64,000 nucleotides of DNA from Methylobacterium thuringiense (GTDB lineage: Bacteria > Pseudomonadota > Alphaproteobacteria > Rhizobiales > Beijerinckiaceae). Position 1 is the stretch's first letter, and each line of letters opens with the position of its first letter. The DNA is taken from assembly GCF_022179645.1 (NCBI RefSeq), contig NZ_BPRA01000010.1, positions 1-64,000 on the forward strand. The letters are read 5' to 3'. Both the position numbers and the translations under genes were made by a program. Below the pieces are notes generated by a model. The model saw only the letters and a list, made by a program, of their open reading frames with translations, was not told where the DNA came from and did not search any database. Positions 51,691 through 60,659 of this stretch are shown piece after piece.

Positions 51691-52527
51691 ATGTCCGACA
51701 GCCCCGTGGTCCAGAGTACATCCGTGGCGCCAACCATCTCGCCGATCCCGGATCCCGAACCCCTCTCGCCCAAGAAGCGGGTGAGTGCGCGGGGCCGTCT
51801 GCGGACCTATTTCCTCACCGGCATCATCGTCGCCGGCCCGCTGGCGATCACGATCTACATCACCTGGTGGATCATCGCGCTGATCGACGGCTGGGTGAAG
51901 CCGCTGGTGCCGGCGAGCTACCTGCCCGACCACTACCTGCCCTTCTCGATTCCCGGCCTCGGCCTCGTCATCGCCTTCGTCGCGGTGACGCTGCTGGGCT
52001 TCCTGACGGCCAACCTCGTCGGCCGCTCGGTGGTGGAGTTCGGCGAGGTGCTGCTCGCCCGAACCCCGGTGATCTCCGGCCTCTACCGGGGCCTGCGCCA
52101 GATCTTCGAGACGCTGTTTTCGGCGAACGGCACCTCGTTCCGCACCGTCGGGCTCGTCGAGTTTCCGGTGAAGGGCACGTGGTCGGTGGTTTTTTTGTCG
52201 GCTCCAGCCGGCGTCGAGGTGCAGGCGGCGCTGCCGAAGGGTGAGGTCACGGCGGAAGGCACCGGCGGCCACGACTATGTCGGCGTGTTCCTGCCCTGCG
52301 CCCCGAACCCGACCACGGGCTTCTTCTTCTACCTGCCGCGCTCCGAGATCATCGAACTCCCCATCAGCGTCGACGACGCGGCCAAGCTCGTGATGTCGGC
52401 CGGCGTGATCCAGCCGGAGGACCCGCAGGGCCGCCTCCAGGCCATGGCGGCCTCGCTGCGCCCGGGTCAGGTCGATGCGCCGGACAACGAAAAGGCGCGC
52501 CGGGAGCCGGCGCGCCAGAATGCGTAA
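51691..52527 (+). CDS. DUF502-family membrane protein
   Basis: A 278-residue protein of the DUF502 family. Two membrane helices (LTGIIVAGPLAITIYITWWI and LGLVIAFVAVTLLGFLTANL) are followed by PVISGLYRGLRQIFETLF and a soluble beta-rich domain. The family is widespread but of unknown function. It starts 48 bases after the PepSY gene and may be transcribed with it. The C-terminal tail (about 40 residues) is polar. Confidence 0.88.
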   Translation: MSDSPVVQSTSVAPTISPIPDPEPLSPKKRVSARGRLRTYFLTGIIVAGPLAITIYITWWIIALIDGWVKPLVPASYLPDHYLPFSIPGLGLVIAFVAVTLLGFLTANLVGRSVVEFGEVLLARTPVISGLYRGLRQIFETLFSANGTSFRTVGLVEFPVKGTWSVVFLSAPAGVEVQAALPKGEVTAEGTGGHDYVGVFLPCAPNPTTGFFFYLPRSEIIELPISVDDAAKLVMSAGVIQPEDPQGRLQAMAASLRPGQVDAPDNEKARREPARQNA

Positions 52528-52558
52528 GTCAGCGAAGGGTGAGGGGGCGACCGGCCCG

Positions 52559-52885
52559 TCAGTGACTGACGGTCAGCGCGGCCTTCTCGACGGCGATGGT
52601 CGGCGGGGTCGCGTCGGCGATCTGGCCCGTGGAGGGATGCGAGGGCGAACCGACCCAGCCCGTGGTCATCTGCGCCGTCAGCAGCAGCGCCAGCACGGCG
52701 CAGAGCGCGTTCGCGGCGATCCGGAAAGGACGGGCCGACTGGCGCACGCCGGCCATAAGGTCGTCCGAAGAGGGGGCGGCGGCGATCGTGTCGCTGATCG
52801 GAAGCAGCCACGGCTCGTTCGGCAGAGCGCTCGCGGAGCCCATTTCATGGGCACCCGGCAGGTTCTGGAACAGTCCGTTCGACAT
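52559..52885 (-). CDS. Small single-helix membrane protein, unknown
   Basis: A 108-residue protein with one hydrophobic helix (IAANALCAVLALLLTAQMTT) near residue 60-80 and polar ends. GGGAG lies before the chosen ATG; an ATG 54 bases upstream (MNERPATL) has GGAG directly against it and is less likely. No family is recognised. It is convergent with the DUF502 gene. Confidence 0.6.
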   Translation of the reverse strand: MSNGLFQNLPGAHEMGSASALPNEPWLLPISDTIAAAPSSDDLMAGVRQSARPFRIAANALCAVLALLLTAQMTTGWVGSPSHPSTGQIADATPPTIAVEKAALTVSH

Positions 52886-53208
52886 GGTCGGTCTCCCGAT
52901 TCGTCTGTGGCAGCCCAGTGTGGCGGGCCTTTCGTTCATCTCCAGTTAAGCGGGGAATACGTTCATTTCAAGTTCATGACAGCTATTCCGAGCGTCTTGG
53001 GGCATCCGACGGAGCTCTCGCAAAGCTTCAATGATTCCTCTCAAACCATTGATACAGAACGCCTAAATCCGCTCGAAGAGGGCCTTGCGGAAGCGGTCGC
53101 GTGCGGCGCGGACGCGCAGTCTGCATCGGGGAAAGGCCCGTTCAGGTTCGTGCTTTCTGAACGGGCAAGGCGCCGCGAATCTGAACGTTCTGCAGGCTGC
53201 CGGCCGGC
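52886..53208. other. Intergenic region with GTTCAT direct repeats
   Basis: About 320 bases, relatively AT-rich. GTTCAT occurs at 52934, 52961 and 52972; the last two are spaced exactly 11 bases (GTTCATTTCAA-GTTCATGACA), the layout of a PhoB-type box. They lie upstream of the minus-strand gene at 52559-52885. No gene is visible in the rest. Confidence 0.4.
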
Positions 53209-55335
53209 TCACCCCGCCCCGAGCAGCCGGATCGCCGCGTCCCGCTCGAACAGGTAGAGCAGCACCCGCAGGGCCTCGCCGCGCTCGCTCCTGAGACCCG
53301 GATCCCGTTCGACGATCAGCCGCGCGTCGTCGCGGGCGACCTCCAGAAGATCGCCATCGCTCTCCAGGCGGGCGAGGCGGAAGGCGGCGAGGCCGGATTG
53401 GCGGGTGCCGAGCACCTCGCCCTCGCCGCGCAGGCGCAGGTCCTCCTCCGCGATCCGGAAGCCGTCGTCGGTCTCGCGCATCATCTCGAGCCGCGCCTTG
53501 GCGACCTGCCCGAGCGGCCCGCGATAGAGCAGCAGGCAGGACGACGGCTTGGCGCCGCGGCCGACACGCCCGCGCAGCTGGTGGAGCTGGGCGAGGCCGA
53601 AGCGCTCGGCATGCTCGATCACCATGATGGTGGCCTCCGGCACGTCGACGCCGACCTCGACCACCGTGGTCGAGACCAGCACCCGGGTCTCGCCCGAGGC
53701 GAAGCGCTCCATCGCCGCGTCCTTCTCCGGCCCCGGCATCTTGCCGTGGATCAGGCCGACGGTGGTGCCGAATTCCTTGGTGAGATCATCGAAACGCTCG
53801 GCTGCGGCGGCGAGGTCGATGAACTCGGATTCGGCCACCAGCGGGCAGATCCAGTAGACGCGGTCGCCCGCGTGCAGCGCCCGGTGGAGGCCGGCCACCA
53901 CCTCCTCCATGCGTTCGACGGGGATGGTGATGGTCTTGATCGGCTGGCGCCCGGCCGGCTTCTCGTCGAGCACCGAGACGTCCATGTCGCCGAAGAAGGT
54001 CAGCGCCAGGGTGCGAGGGATCGGCGTCGCGGTCATCACCAGAATGTCCACCGCCTCGCCTTTGGCGCCGAGGGCGAGGCGTTGGTGCACGCCGAAGCGG
54101 TGCTGCTCGTCGACCACGGCGACGCCGAGATCGCGAAACACCACGCTGTCCTGGAACAGCGCATGGGTGCCCACCACGATGTCGATGTTGCCCTCGGCGA
54201 GATCGGAGAGCGTCGCCCGGCGCTCGGCCACCCGGTCGCGGCCGGTCAGCAGCCGGATGCGCAGCGCTCCGATCAGCGGCCCCAGCCGCTCGAAATGCTG
54301 CCGCGCCAGAATCTCGGTCGGCGCCATCAGCGCGGCCTGCCGCCCGACCTCGACGGCCGAGGCCATGGCGAGCAGCGCCACGGCGGTCTTGCCCGAGCCG
54401 ACATCGCCCTGGAGCAGGCGCAGCATGCGCTTGTCCGAGGCCATGTCGGCCCGGATCTCCTCCACCGCCCGCGCCTGCGCCCCGGTGAGCGCGAAGGGCA
54501 GGGCGGCCTCGATCCGTTCCTTGAGGTGTCCGTCGCCGGCATTGGCACGCCCGGGCTTTTTTCGCGCCCGCGCCCTCATGAGCGCCAGCGCCAGTTGCGA
54601 GGCCAAGAGCTCGTCGTAGGCGAGGCGGCGGCGGGCCGGGGTCTGTGGCGGAGCCTGGCCCTCGGCCACGGGCGGTGGCGCGTCCTCCGGGTGGTGCTCG
54701 GCCCGCAGGGCGTCCGCGAAGGGCATCAGCCCGTTGGCCTTGAGCCAGGCTGGATCCTGCCATTCCGGCAGCACCGGCAGCTTGTCGAGGGCGGCGTGCG
54801 CCAGCCGGCTGATGGCGCGCGAGGTCAGCCCCTCGGTGGCGCCGTAGACCGGCTCGACGGCCGGCAGGTCCGAAAACCCGGCCTCGTCGATGACGCGGGA
54901 GGGATGCACCATCTGCCGATAGCCCTCCCACAGCTCGATCCGACCCGAGACGTAGCGATGCGAGCCCAGCGGCAGCATCTTCTCCACCCGCGCCTTGGGC
55001 ATGCCGAAGAACACGAGGCTGACGTCGCCGCTGGCATCCTCGACCAGCACCCGGTGGGCGCGGCGCCCCCCCGTCGGCGGGCGATGCTCGGACACCGTGA
55101 CGCCGAGCGTCACCGCCTCGCCGATCGGCGCCTCCGCAATCGCGCCGCAGAGCGGCCGCGCGATGCCGCGCTGGGGCAGGTGGAACAGCAGGTCGACGAT
55201 GCGCGCCGGCCGCTCCTCGGTGCCGAGCAGCTTCTCGATGAGCGGCGCCATCTTCGGCCCGACGCCGGGCAGCCCGCGCGCCGGGGCGAACAGGGCGTCG
55301 AGGAGGCTCGGGCGCAGGCGGGGGGCGTCGGTCAT
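53209..55335 (-). CDS. recG: ATP-dependent DNA helicase RecG
   Basis: A 708-residue monomeric helicase that remodels stalled replication forks and branched recombination intermediates. The N-terminal wedge (OB fold) includes VSLVFFGMPKARVEKMLPLG. Walker A GDVGSGKTAVA is at about residue 309, the DExH box VVDEQHRFGV at about 405, and TATPIPRTLALTFFGDMDVS follows. LFGLAQLHQLRGRVGR-like sequence (RFGLAQLHQLRGRVGRG) is the TRG/motif VI region. Divergent from the beta-flower/sdhE genes. Confidence 0.97.
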   Translation of the reverse strand: MTDAPRLRPSLLDALFAPARGLPGVGPKMAPLIEKLLGTEERPARIVDLLFHLPQRGIARPLCGAIAEAPIGEAVTLGVTVSEHRPPTGGRRAHRVLVEDASGDVSLVFFGMPKARVEKMLPLGSHRYVSGRIELWEGYRQMVHPSRVIDEAGFSDLPAVEPVYGATEGLTSRAISRLAHAALDKLPVLPEWQDPAWLKANGLMPFADALRAEHHPEDAPPPVAEGQAPPQTPARRRLAYDELLASQLALALMRARARKKPGRANAGDGHLKERIEAALPFALTGAQARAVEEIRADMASDKRMLRLLQGDVGSGKTAVALLAMASAVEVGRQAALMAPTEILARQHFERLGPLIGALRIRLLTGRDRVAERRATLSDLAEGNIDIVVGTHALFQDSVVFRDLGVAVVDEQHRFGVHQRLALGAKGEAVDILVMTATPIPRTLALTFFGDMDVSVLDEKPAGRQPIKTITIPVERMEEVVAGLHRALHAGDRVYWICPLVAESEFIDLAAAAERFDDLTKEFGTTVGLIHGKMPGPEKDAAMERFASGETRVLVSTTVVEVGVDVPEATIMVIEHAERFGLAQLHQLRGRVGRGAKPSSCLLLYRGPLGQVAKARLEMMRETDDGFRIAEEDLRLRGEGEVLGTRQSGLAAFRLARLESDGDLLEVARDDARLIVERDPGLRSERGEALRVLLYLFERDAAIRLLGAG

Positions 55336-55429
55336 GGGACTTTTTGGGAGCGGGCTGCGTTCTCTGCCACGATCAGGCTTTCTATCGCGTGAGCGCCGCC
55401 GCGTCGCGGCGGCAGGCGCGGCGTCCCCC

Positions 55430-55473
55430 GATCAGGGGATCGCAGGATCACGAGATCCGAGGATCCCCTGATC
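55430..55473. repeat. Inverted repeat between recG and divergent gene
   Basis: GATCAGGGGATC (55430-55441) pairs perfectly with GATCCCCTGATC (55462-55473); an inner GGATC/GATCC pair around ACGA extends the stem. The position between two divergent starts suits an operator or a dispersed palindrome. Confidence 0.7.
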
Positions 55474-55530
55474 CGCCTCATTCCGTTCCGTGCTAGGCTG
55501 CGCCTTCTGCGGACACACGGACGGGCTGCC

Positions 55531-55881
55531 ATGATCGAATTCTTCGACCGCGAGGGCCGGGCCGTGGCCTTCTGCGACGATGGGCGCTCGCTGTTCCTCT
55601 GGGACGGCCGGCCCGCCGCCTTCATCCACGAGGACGGCGTCTTCGCCTATTCGGGCGCGTTCATCGGCTGGTTCGCGGACGGCTGGATCTGCGATGCGCA
55701 GGGTGGCCGCGTCCTGTTCGAGTTCGACGCCGTCGGCGGTCCCGCCAAGCCCGAGCGCGGGCCGCGGGCGACGAAGGGCCAGCGCACCGCCAAGCCGTCC
55801 CGCGGCGTGCGGCAGGCCGCACCGGCCCATCCGGTCTTGTCCTCCGCGTGGTCGAACGAGACGTTTGCGGGTTTGATGTGA
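55531..55881 (+). CDS. 4-fold beta-flower domain protein
   Basis: A 116-residue protein. Residues 1-68 repeat a short beta motif: MIEFFDREGRAVAFCDDG, SLFLWDGRPAAFIHEDG, VFAYSGAFIGWFADG and WICDAQGGRVLFEFD. This matches the 4-fold beta-flower domain, a small widespread fold of unknown function. The C-terminal 48 residues are basic and Pro-rich and probably disordered. It lies just upstream of sdhE, with a 96-base gap, and may share its transcript. Confidence 0.75.
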   Translation: MIEFFDREGRAVAFCDDGRSLFLWDGRPAAFIHEDGVFAYSGAFIGWFADGWICDAQGGRVLFEFDAVGGPAKPERGPRATKGQRTAKPSRGVRQAAPAHPVLSSAWSNETFAGLM

Positions 55882-55977
55882 GGCCCTTCGCGCAACGCAC
55901 GGCGGTGGGCTAGACTCCATCCACCGATGGCCGGCCCGACGCCGCGTCGAGCGGCCTCTTCAGCCCCGAGTCCCGTC

Positions 55978-56274
55978 ATGTCCGGCACCACCCGCACCAG
56001 CGCCGACCTCGACCCGCGCCGCCGCCGCACGCTGTTTCGCGCCTGGCACCGGGGCATGCGCGAGATGGACCTGATCATGGGCCGTTTCGCCGACGCCGAG
56101 ATCGGTACGCTCACGGACGACGAACTCACGGTCTTCGAGGCCCTGATCGAGGCGCCCGACCGCGACCTCCTCGGTTGGATCACCGGCGAGGCCGAGACGC
56201 CGGCGAACTACGACACCCCGGTCTACCGCCGGCTCAAGGCCTTCCATAAGCACGACGCGCCGATCCATTCATGA
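55978..56274 (+). CDS. sdhE: Succinate dehydrogenase assembly factor SdhE
   Basis: A 98-residue helical protein that promotes covalent FAD attachment to SdhA (and FrdA). The conserved RGxxE motif is seen in WHRGMREMDLIMGRFAD. DDELTVFEALIEAPDRDLLGW continues the family core. The ATG giving MSGTTRTSAD was chosen; an ATG 51 bases earlier adds a non-conserved lead. Location between recG and mfd is the usual order in Hyphomicrobiales. Confidence 0.92.
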   Translation: MSGTTRTSADLDPRRRRTLFRAWHRGMREMDLIMGRFADAEIGTLTDDELTVFEALIEAPDRDLLGWITGEAETPANYDTPVYRRLKAFHKHDAPIHS

Positions 56275-56334
56275 GGGTGCGGACGATTTGTTTGCGGTTT
56301 GTTCTTGACAAAATTCCTATTCTATGGTTCTTTC

Positions 56335-56760
56335 CCCTGGCTCGCCCCCACGGAGGGAGGCGCTTCGGCGGACCGGGCCGAAGCGCTGCGGGGATGCGAG
56401 ACGGTGCCTGCGTCGGTGGTCCGGATGCCCCACCGCCTCGGGCAGAGCCTGTGACGCAAGGTGCTGTGGGACGGGTACGCGACTTTGATCGCCGGACCCG
56501 GGACCCTCGCGGCACACCGAGAGCCTTCGATCCACCCGCCCACTACGAGGCGGGTGCGGGACGCCCCGCCGGCCGAGAGGCCGCACGGTGAGGCTGAAAT
56601 GCCGATCCGTGAGGATGACAAGAGCGTCCTCGCGTCGAGTCATGGGCCTGTGAGAAGACACCGTGACGTCGCCGGCCCGCACCAGCGGGCCGCGGGACGC
56701 CGTGGGACCGAGTTCTACAAACCACAGAGTGGTTCCGCGGCGTCCCGCGTCCACCCTCGT
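56335..56760 (+). ncRNA. Candidate structured RNA of unknown identity
   Basis: The 726-base gap between sdhE and mfd has no credible gene but is highly structured. TTGACA at 56305-56310 in an AT-rich leader could be a -35 element, though the expected -10 (near 56328) is poor. Downstream: a 60-base hairpin at 56341-56400 (CTCGC/GCGAG, CCCC/GGGG and a perfect GCGCTTCGGC/GCCGAAGCGC); a hairpin at 56674-56691; then a 19-base helix of 56691-56709 with 56731-56749. The two non-Watson-Crick pairs of that helix are G-U only if the plus strand is transcribed. I found no RNase P, tmRNA or SRP RNA signatures; 6S RNA cannot be excluded. It could instead be the 5' leader of mfd. Confidence 0.35.
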
Positions 56761-57000
56761 GACAGTTTGGGCCATGCCGCCGGAGCGTAACGCTCGCGGG
56801 GATGCGGATGGCTGACTGTGCCTCTTGCCCGGCCCCTTTGCCGCGCCCCTTCGCTCGGCCCCCTTGCCCGGAGACCGACTCTTGGGCAGTGCGCCGTCGA
56901 GGCTCGATGCCCACCCAGACAAGTCATGCGCGGCCGCGACCCTGAAAGCCCCCGACGCCCCCTCACCCCGCGACGCGATTCGAGCTACATCCCGCCCGAC

Positions 57001-60000
57001 ATGGCCAAATCCGCACCCATTCCCGCCCCGAAACCCCAGGTCGCCCGCTTCGCCCTGCCGAAATCGGCGCCCCTGGCGAAGGCCCTGGAGGCGCTGAAGC
57101 GCGGCGACAGCCCGACGCTGTCGAGCGTGCCCGACGGGTTCGACACCATCGTCGTGGCCGACCTCGCCCGCGCGCTGGCGCAGGGCTTCGAGGGGCAAGG
57201 ATACGAAAGACCTGCGGTGCTGGTGCACGTGGCGCGCGATTCGAGCCGCTCCAACGCCTTCCAGCACGCCCTGAAATTCGTCGCCCCCGAGATCGAGGTG
57301 ATGAATTTCCCGAGCTGGGACTGCCAGCCCTACGACCGCGTCTCGCCGAATTCCGGCATCGCGGCCCAGCGCATGACCGCGCTGTCGCGGCTGACCCGGT
57401 CGCGCTCGTCGGAGGAGAAGCCGCGCATCCTCTGCACCACGGTGAACGCCCTGGTGCAGCGCGTGCCGCCGATGACCCGGATCGCGGTGGAGACCTTCTC
57501 GGCGGCGGCCGGCAACGTCGTGCCGATGGCCAAGGTCACCGAATGGGTCGAGGCCAACGGCTTCCTGCGCACCGGGACGGTGCGGGACACCGGCGAATAC
57601 GCCGTCCGCGGCGGCATCCTGGACCTGTCGCCGCCCGGTCTGCCGAACCCGATCCGGCTCGATTTCTTCGGGGATACGCTCGAATCCATCCGCGCCTTCG
57701 ATCCGGAGACACAGCGGACCGTGGGCTCGCTCCGCTCCCTCGACCTCGTGCCGATGAGCGAGGTCCAGCTCGTCACCGAGACGATCCGGCGCTTCCGACA
57801 GGGCTACATCGCGTCGTTCGGCGCGGCGACCCGCGACGACCGGCTCTACGAGACCGTGAGCGAAGGCCGGCGCTATGCCGGCCTCGAACACTGGATGCCG
57901 CTCTTCTACGACCACCTCGACACGCTGTTCGACTACGTGGCCGGCGTGCCGATGGTGTTCGATGCCCAGGCTGAGGACGCGGCGACCGAGCGGCTCGACC
58001 TGATCCAGGACTACTTCCACGCCCGCGACGAGGCGCAGAAGACGCCGCAATCCGGCGTCGCACCCTACAAGCCGCTGCCGCCGCGCGCCCTCTACCTGAC
58101 CACGAACGAGTGGAAGCAGCGGATCGCGGCGAGCGCCGTCGCCCGGCTGACGCCCTTCGCGGTGCCCGAGAGCGAGGGGCGGGACGGCATCGATTGCGGC
58201 GCCCATGCCGGCCGAAACTTCGCGCCCGAACGGGCGGACGAGGCGGCCAGCGTCTTCGATGCGGCAGTGGCCCACATCAAGGAGCTGCAGGGATCCGGTC
58301 ATCACGTGATCCTCGGATCCTGGTCCGACGGCTCGCGCGACCGGCTCTGCGGCGTGCTCAGCGACCACGGCCTGAAGAAGCCGATGGAGATCAACACCCT
58401 CACCGCCGTCAACGCGCTCAAGCGCGGCACGGACGTGGCGGTGGCGGTCTGGGGCCTGGAATCCGGCTTCGTCATCGACCGGCTCGCCGTGGTCTCGGAG
58501 GGCGACATTTTGGGCGACCGGCTGGTGCGCCAGAAGCGCCGCTCGAAGCGCCCGCAGGACGTGATCCTGGAGGTTCAGGCGCTGCAGCCGGGCGACCTTG
58601 TCGTGCATGCCGACCACGGCATCGGCCGTTTCGTGACGCTGAAGACCGTGCATGCCGCCGGCACGCCGCACGACTGCCTCGAGATCCAGTACGCCACCGG
58701 CCTGCTGCTGCTGCCGGTGGAGAACATCGAGCTCCTGACCCGCTACGGCTCCGAGGATTCGGAGGTCGCGCTCGACCGGCTCGGCGGCAGCGGCTGGCAG
58801 GCCCGCAAGGCGCGGATGAAGAAGCGCATCCTCGAAATGGCGGGGGCGCTGATCAAGGTCGCGGCCCAGCGTTTCGTGAAGCAGGCGCCGCGGCTTCGCC
58901 CGCCCGAAGGGCTCTACGGCGAGTTCGCGGCCCGCTTCGCCTTCGAGGAGACCGAGGACCAGGCCACCGCCATCGACGCGGTGCTCGACGACCTCAACAC
59001 CGGCCGTCCGATGGACCGCCTCGTCTGCGGCGATGTCGGCTTCGGCAAGACCGAGGTGGCGTTGCGCGCCGCCTTCGCCGCGTCGATCTCCGGCAAGCAG
59101 GTCGCGGTGATCGTGCCGACGACACTGCTGGCCCGCCAGCACTTCCGCACCTTCGCCGAGCGCTTCAAGGGGCTGCCGATTCAGGTGGCGCAGCTCTCGC
59201 GCTTCGTCTCGGCGGCCGACATGCGGCAGAACCGGGCCGGCCTCGTCGACGGCACCGTCGACATCGTCGTCGGCACCCATGCGCTGCTGGCCAAGAACAT
59301 CGCCTTCAAGGACCTCGGCCTGATCATCGTCGACGAGGAGCAGCATTTCGGCGTCGTCCACAAGGAGCGGCTGAAGACGCTGCAGGCCGACGTGCACGTG
59401 CTGACGCTCTCGGCGACGCCGATCCCGCGCACGCTCCAGCTCGCCATGACCGGTGTGCGCGAACTCTCGATCATCGCCACGCCGCCGGTGGATCGCCTCG
59501 CGGTCCGCACTTTCGTGACGCCGTTCGATCCGCTGCTGATCCGCGAGGCGCTGCTGCGCGAGCGCTACCGCGGCGGGCAGTCCTTCTACGTGGTGCCCAG
59601 GATTGAAGACCTCGCCGAGGTCAAAAGATTCCTCGACCGTGAGATGCCGGAGACCACCGTCGCGGTCGCCCACGGCCAGATGGCGGCGGGGCAGCTGGAA
59701 GACGTCATGACGGCCTTCTACGAGGGCAAGTACGACGTGCTGCTCTCGACTACGATCGTCGAATCGGGCCTCGACATCCCCACCGCCAACACGCTGATCG
59801 TGCACCGGGCCGACATGTTCGGCCTCGCCCAGCTCTACCAGCTGCGCGGCCGCGTCGGCCGGTCGAAAGCCCGCGCCTACGCCCTATTCACCACTCCGGC
59901 GAACCGCCAGCTCACCGCCCAGGCCGAGCAGCGCCTCAAGGTGCTGCAGACCCTCGACACCCTGGGCGCCGGCTTTCAGCTTGCGAGCCACGACCTCGAC

Positions 60001-60603
60001 ATCCGCGGCGCCGGCAACCTCTTGGGCGACGAGCAGTCCGGCCACGTCAAGGAGGTCGGCTACGAACTCTACCAGCAGATGCTGGAGGACGCCGTCACCG
60101 CGCTGAAGGCCGGCATCGAGGAGCCGGTGGAGGAGGCGTGGTCGCCGACCATCGCGCTCGGCGCGCCCGTCACGATCCCCGAGGACTACGTCGAGGACCT
60201 CACCGTCCGGCTCGGTCTCTACCGCCGCCTCTCGACGCTGGAGAACGATCAGGAACTGGAGAGCTTCGGCGCCGAGCTGATCGACCGCTTCGGCAAGCTG
60301 CCGCCGGAGGTGGAACAGCTTCTCAAGATCGTGACGATCAAGATTCTCTGCATGGACACCAACATCGAGAAGGTCGAGGCCGGCCCGAAGGGCATCGTGA
60401 TCCACTTCCGCGAGCGCAAGTTCGCCAACCCGCAGGGGCTCATCGCATACGTCACCGCCCAGGCCTCCTTCGCCAAGGTGCGACCCGACATGAGCATCGT
60501 GTTCATCCGCGAGCTGACCTCGATCCCGGCCCGCCTCAAGGAGACGACCGGGATTCTTCGGAGTCTCGCGAAGATGGTGGGAACGGGGAAGAAGGCGGCG
60601 TGA
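57001..60603 (+). CDS. mfd: Transcription-repair coupling factor Mfd
   Basis: A 1200-residue translocase that removes RNA polymerase stalled at lesions and recruits UvrA. The N-terminal UvrB-like part includes RVSPNSGIAAQRM and GEYAVRGGILDLSPPG. The polymerase-interacting domain begins GDLVVHADHGIGRFV at about residue 530. Walker A GDVGFGKTEVALRAA is at about 677, the DEEQHFGV box at about 777, and RGAGNLLGDEQSGHVKEVGY is the TRG-linked motif. The C-terminal TRCF domain ends near 1185. The ATG at 57001 was chosen; the longer frame upstream has no family sequence. Confidence 0.97.
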   Translation: MAKSAPIPAPKPQVARFALPKSAPLAKALEALKRGDSPTLSSVPDGFDTIVVADLARALAQGFEGQGYERPAVLVHVARDSSRSNAFQHALKFVAPEIEVMNFPSWDCQPYDRVSPNSGIAAQRMTALSRLTRSRSSEEKPRILCTTVNALVQRVPPMTRIAVETFSAAAGNVVPMAKVTEWVEANGFLRTGTVRDTGEYAVRGGILDLSPPGLPNPIRLDFFGDTLESIRAFDPETQRTVGSLRSLDLVPMSEVQLVTETIRRFRQGYIASFGAATRDDRLYETVSEGRRYAGLEHWMPLFYDHLDTLFDYVAGVPMVFDAQAEDAATERLDLIQDYFHARDEAQKTPQSGVAPYKPLPPRALYLTTNEWKQRIAASAVARLTPFAVPESEGRDGIDCGAHAGRNFAPERADEAASVFDAAVAHIKELQGSGHHVILGSWSDGSRDRLCGVLSDHGLKKPMEINTLTAVNALKRGTDVAVAVWGLESGFVIDRLAVVSEGDILGDRLVRQKRRSKRPQDVILEVQALQPGDLVVHADHGIGRFVTLKTVHAAGTPHDCLEIQYATGLLLLPVENIELLTRYGSEDSEVALDRLGGSGWQARKARMKKRILEMAGALIKVAAQRFVKQAPRLRPPEGLYGEFAARFAFEETEDQATAIDAVLDDLNTGRPMDRLVCGDVGFGKTEVALRAAFAASISGKQVAVIVPTTLLARQHFRTFAERFKGLPIQVAQLSRFVSAADMRQNRAGLVDGTVDIVVGTHALLAKNIAFKDLGLIIVDEEQHFGVVHKERLKTLQADVHVLTLSATPIPRTLQLAMTGVRELSIIATPPVDRLAVRTFVTPFDPLLIREALLRERYRGGQSFYVVPRIEDLAEVKRFLDREMPETTVAVAHGQMAAGQLEDVMTAFYEGKYDVLLSTTIVESGLDIPTANTLIVHRADMFGLAQLYQLRGRVGRSKARAYALFTTPANRQLTAQAEQRLKVLQTLDTLGAGFQLASHDLDIRGAGNLLGDEQSGHVKEVGYELYQQMLEDAVTALKAGIEEPVEEAWSPTIALGAPVTIPEDYVEDLTVRLGLYRRLSTLENDQELESFGAELIDRFGKLPPEVEQLLKIVTIKILCMDTNIEKVEAGPKGIVIHFRERKFANPQGLIAYVTAQASFAKVRPDMSIVFIRELTSIPARLKETTGILRSLAKMVGTGKKAA

Positions 60604-60634
60604 AAACGAAAAGGGCGGGCCTCGCGGCCCGCCC
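60601..60634 (-). terminator. Terminator of the pseudo-receiver gene
   Basis: GGGCGGGCC pairs perfectly with GGCCCGCCC around a TCGC loop. On the minus strand it is followed by TTTTCGTTTT, a good T tract, so it ends the gene at 60660-61001. It also abuts the mfd stop and may act in both directions. Confidence 0.8.
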
Positions 60635-60659
60635 GTCATCGTCCCGTTACCACGAGGCT

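Noticed and set aside
52551-52570. CCGTCAGT-G-ACTGACGG palindrome at the end of the small membrane gene
   Set aside because: One-base centre cannot form a hairpin and it overlaps a stop codon; no evidence of regulation.
56297-56332. GTTC repeats resembling an alphaproteobacterial LexA box (GTTC-N7-GTTC) before the structured gap
   Set aside because: Spacing does not give GTTC-N7-GTTC.
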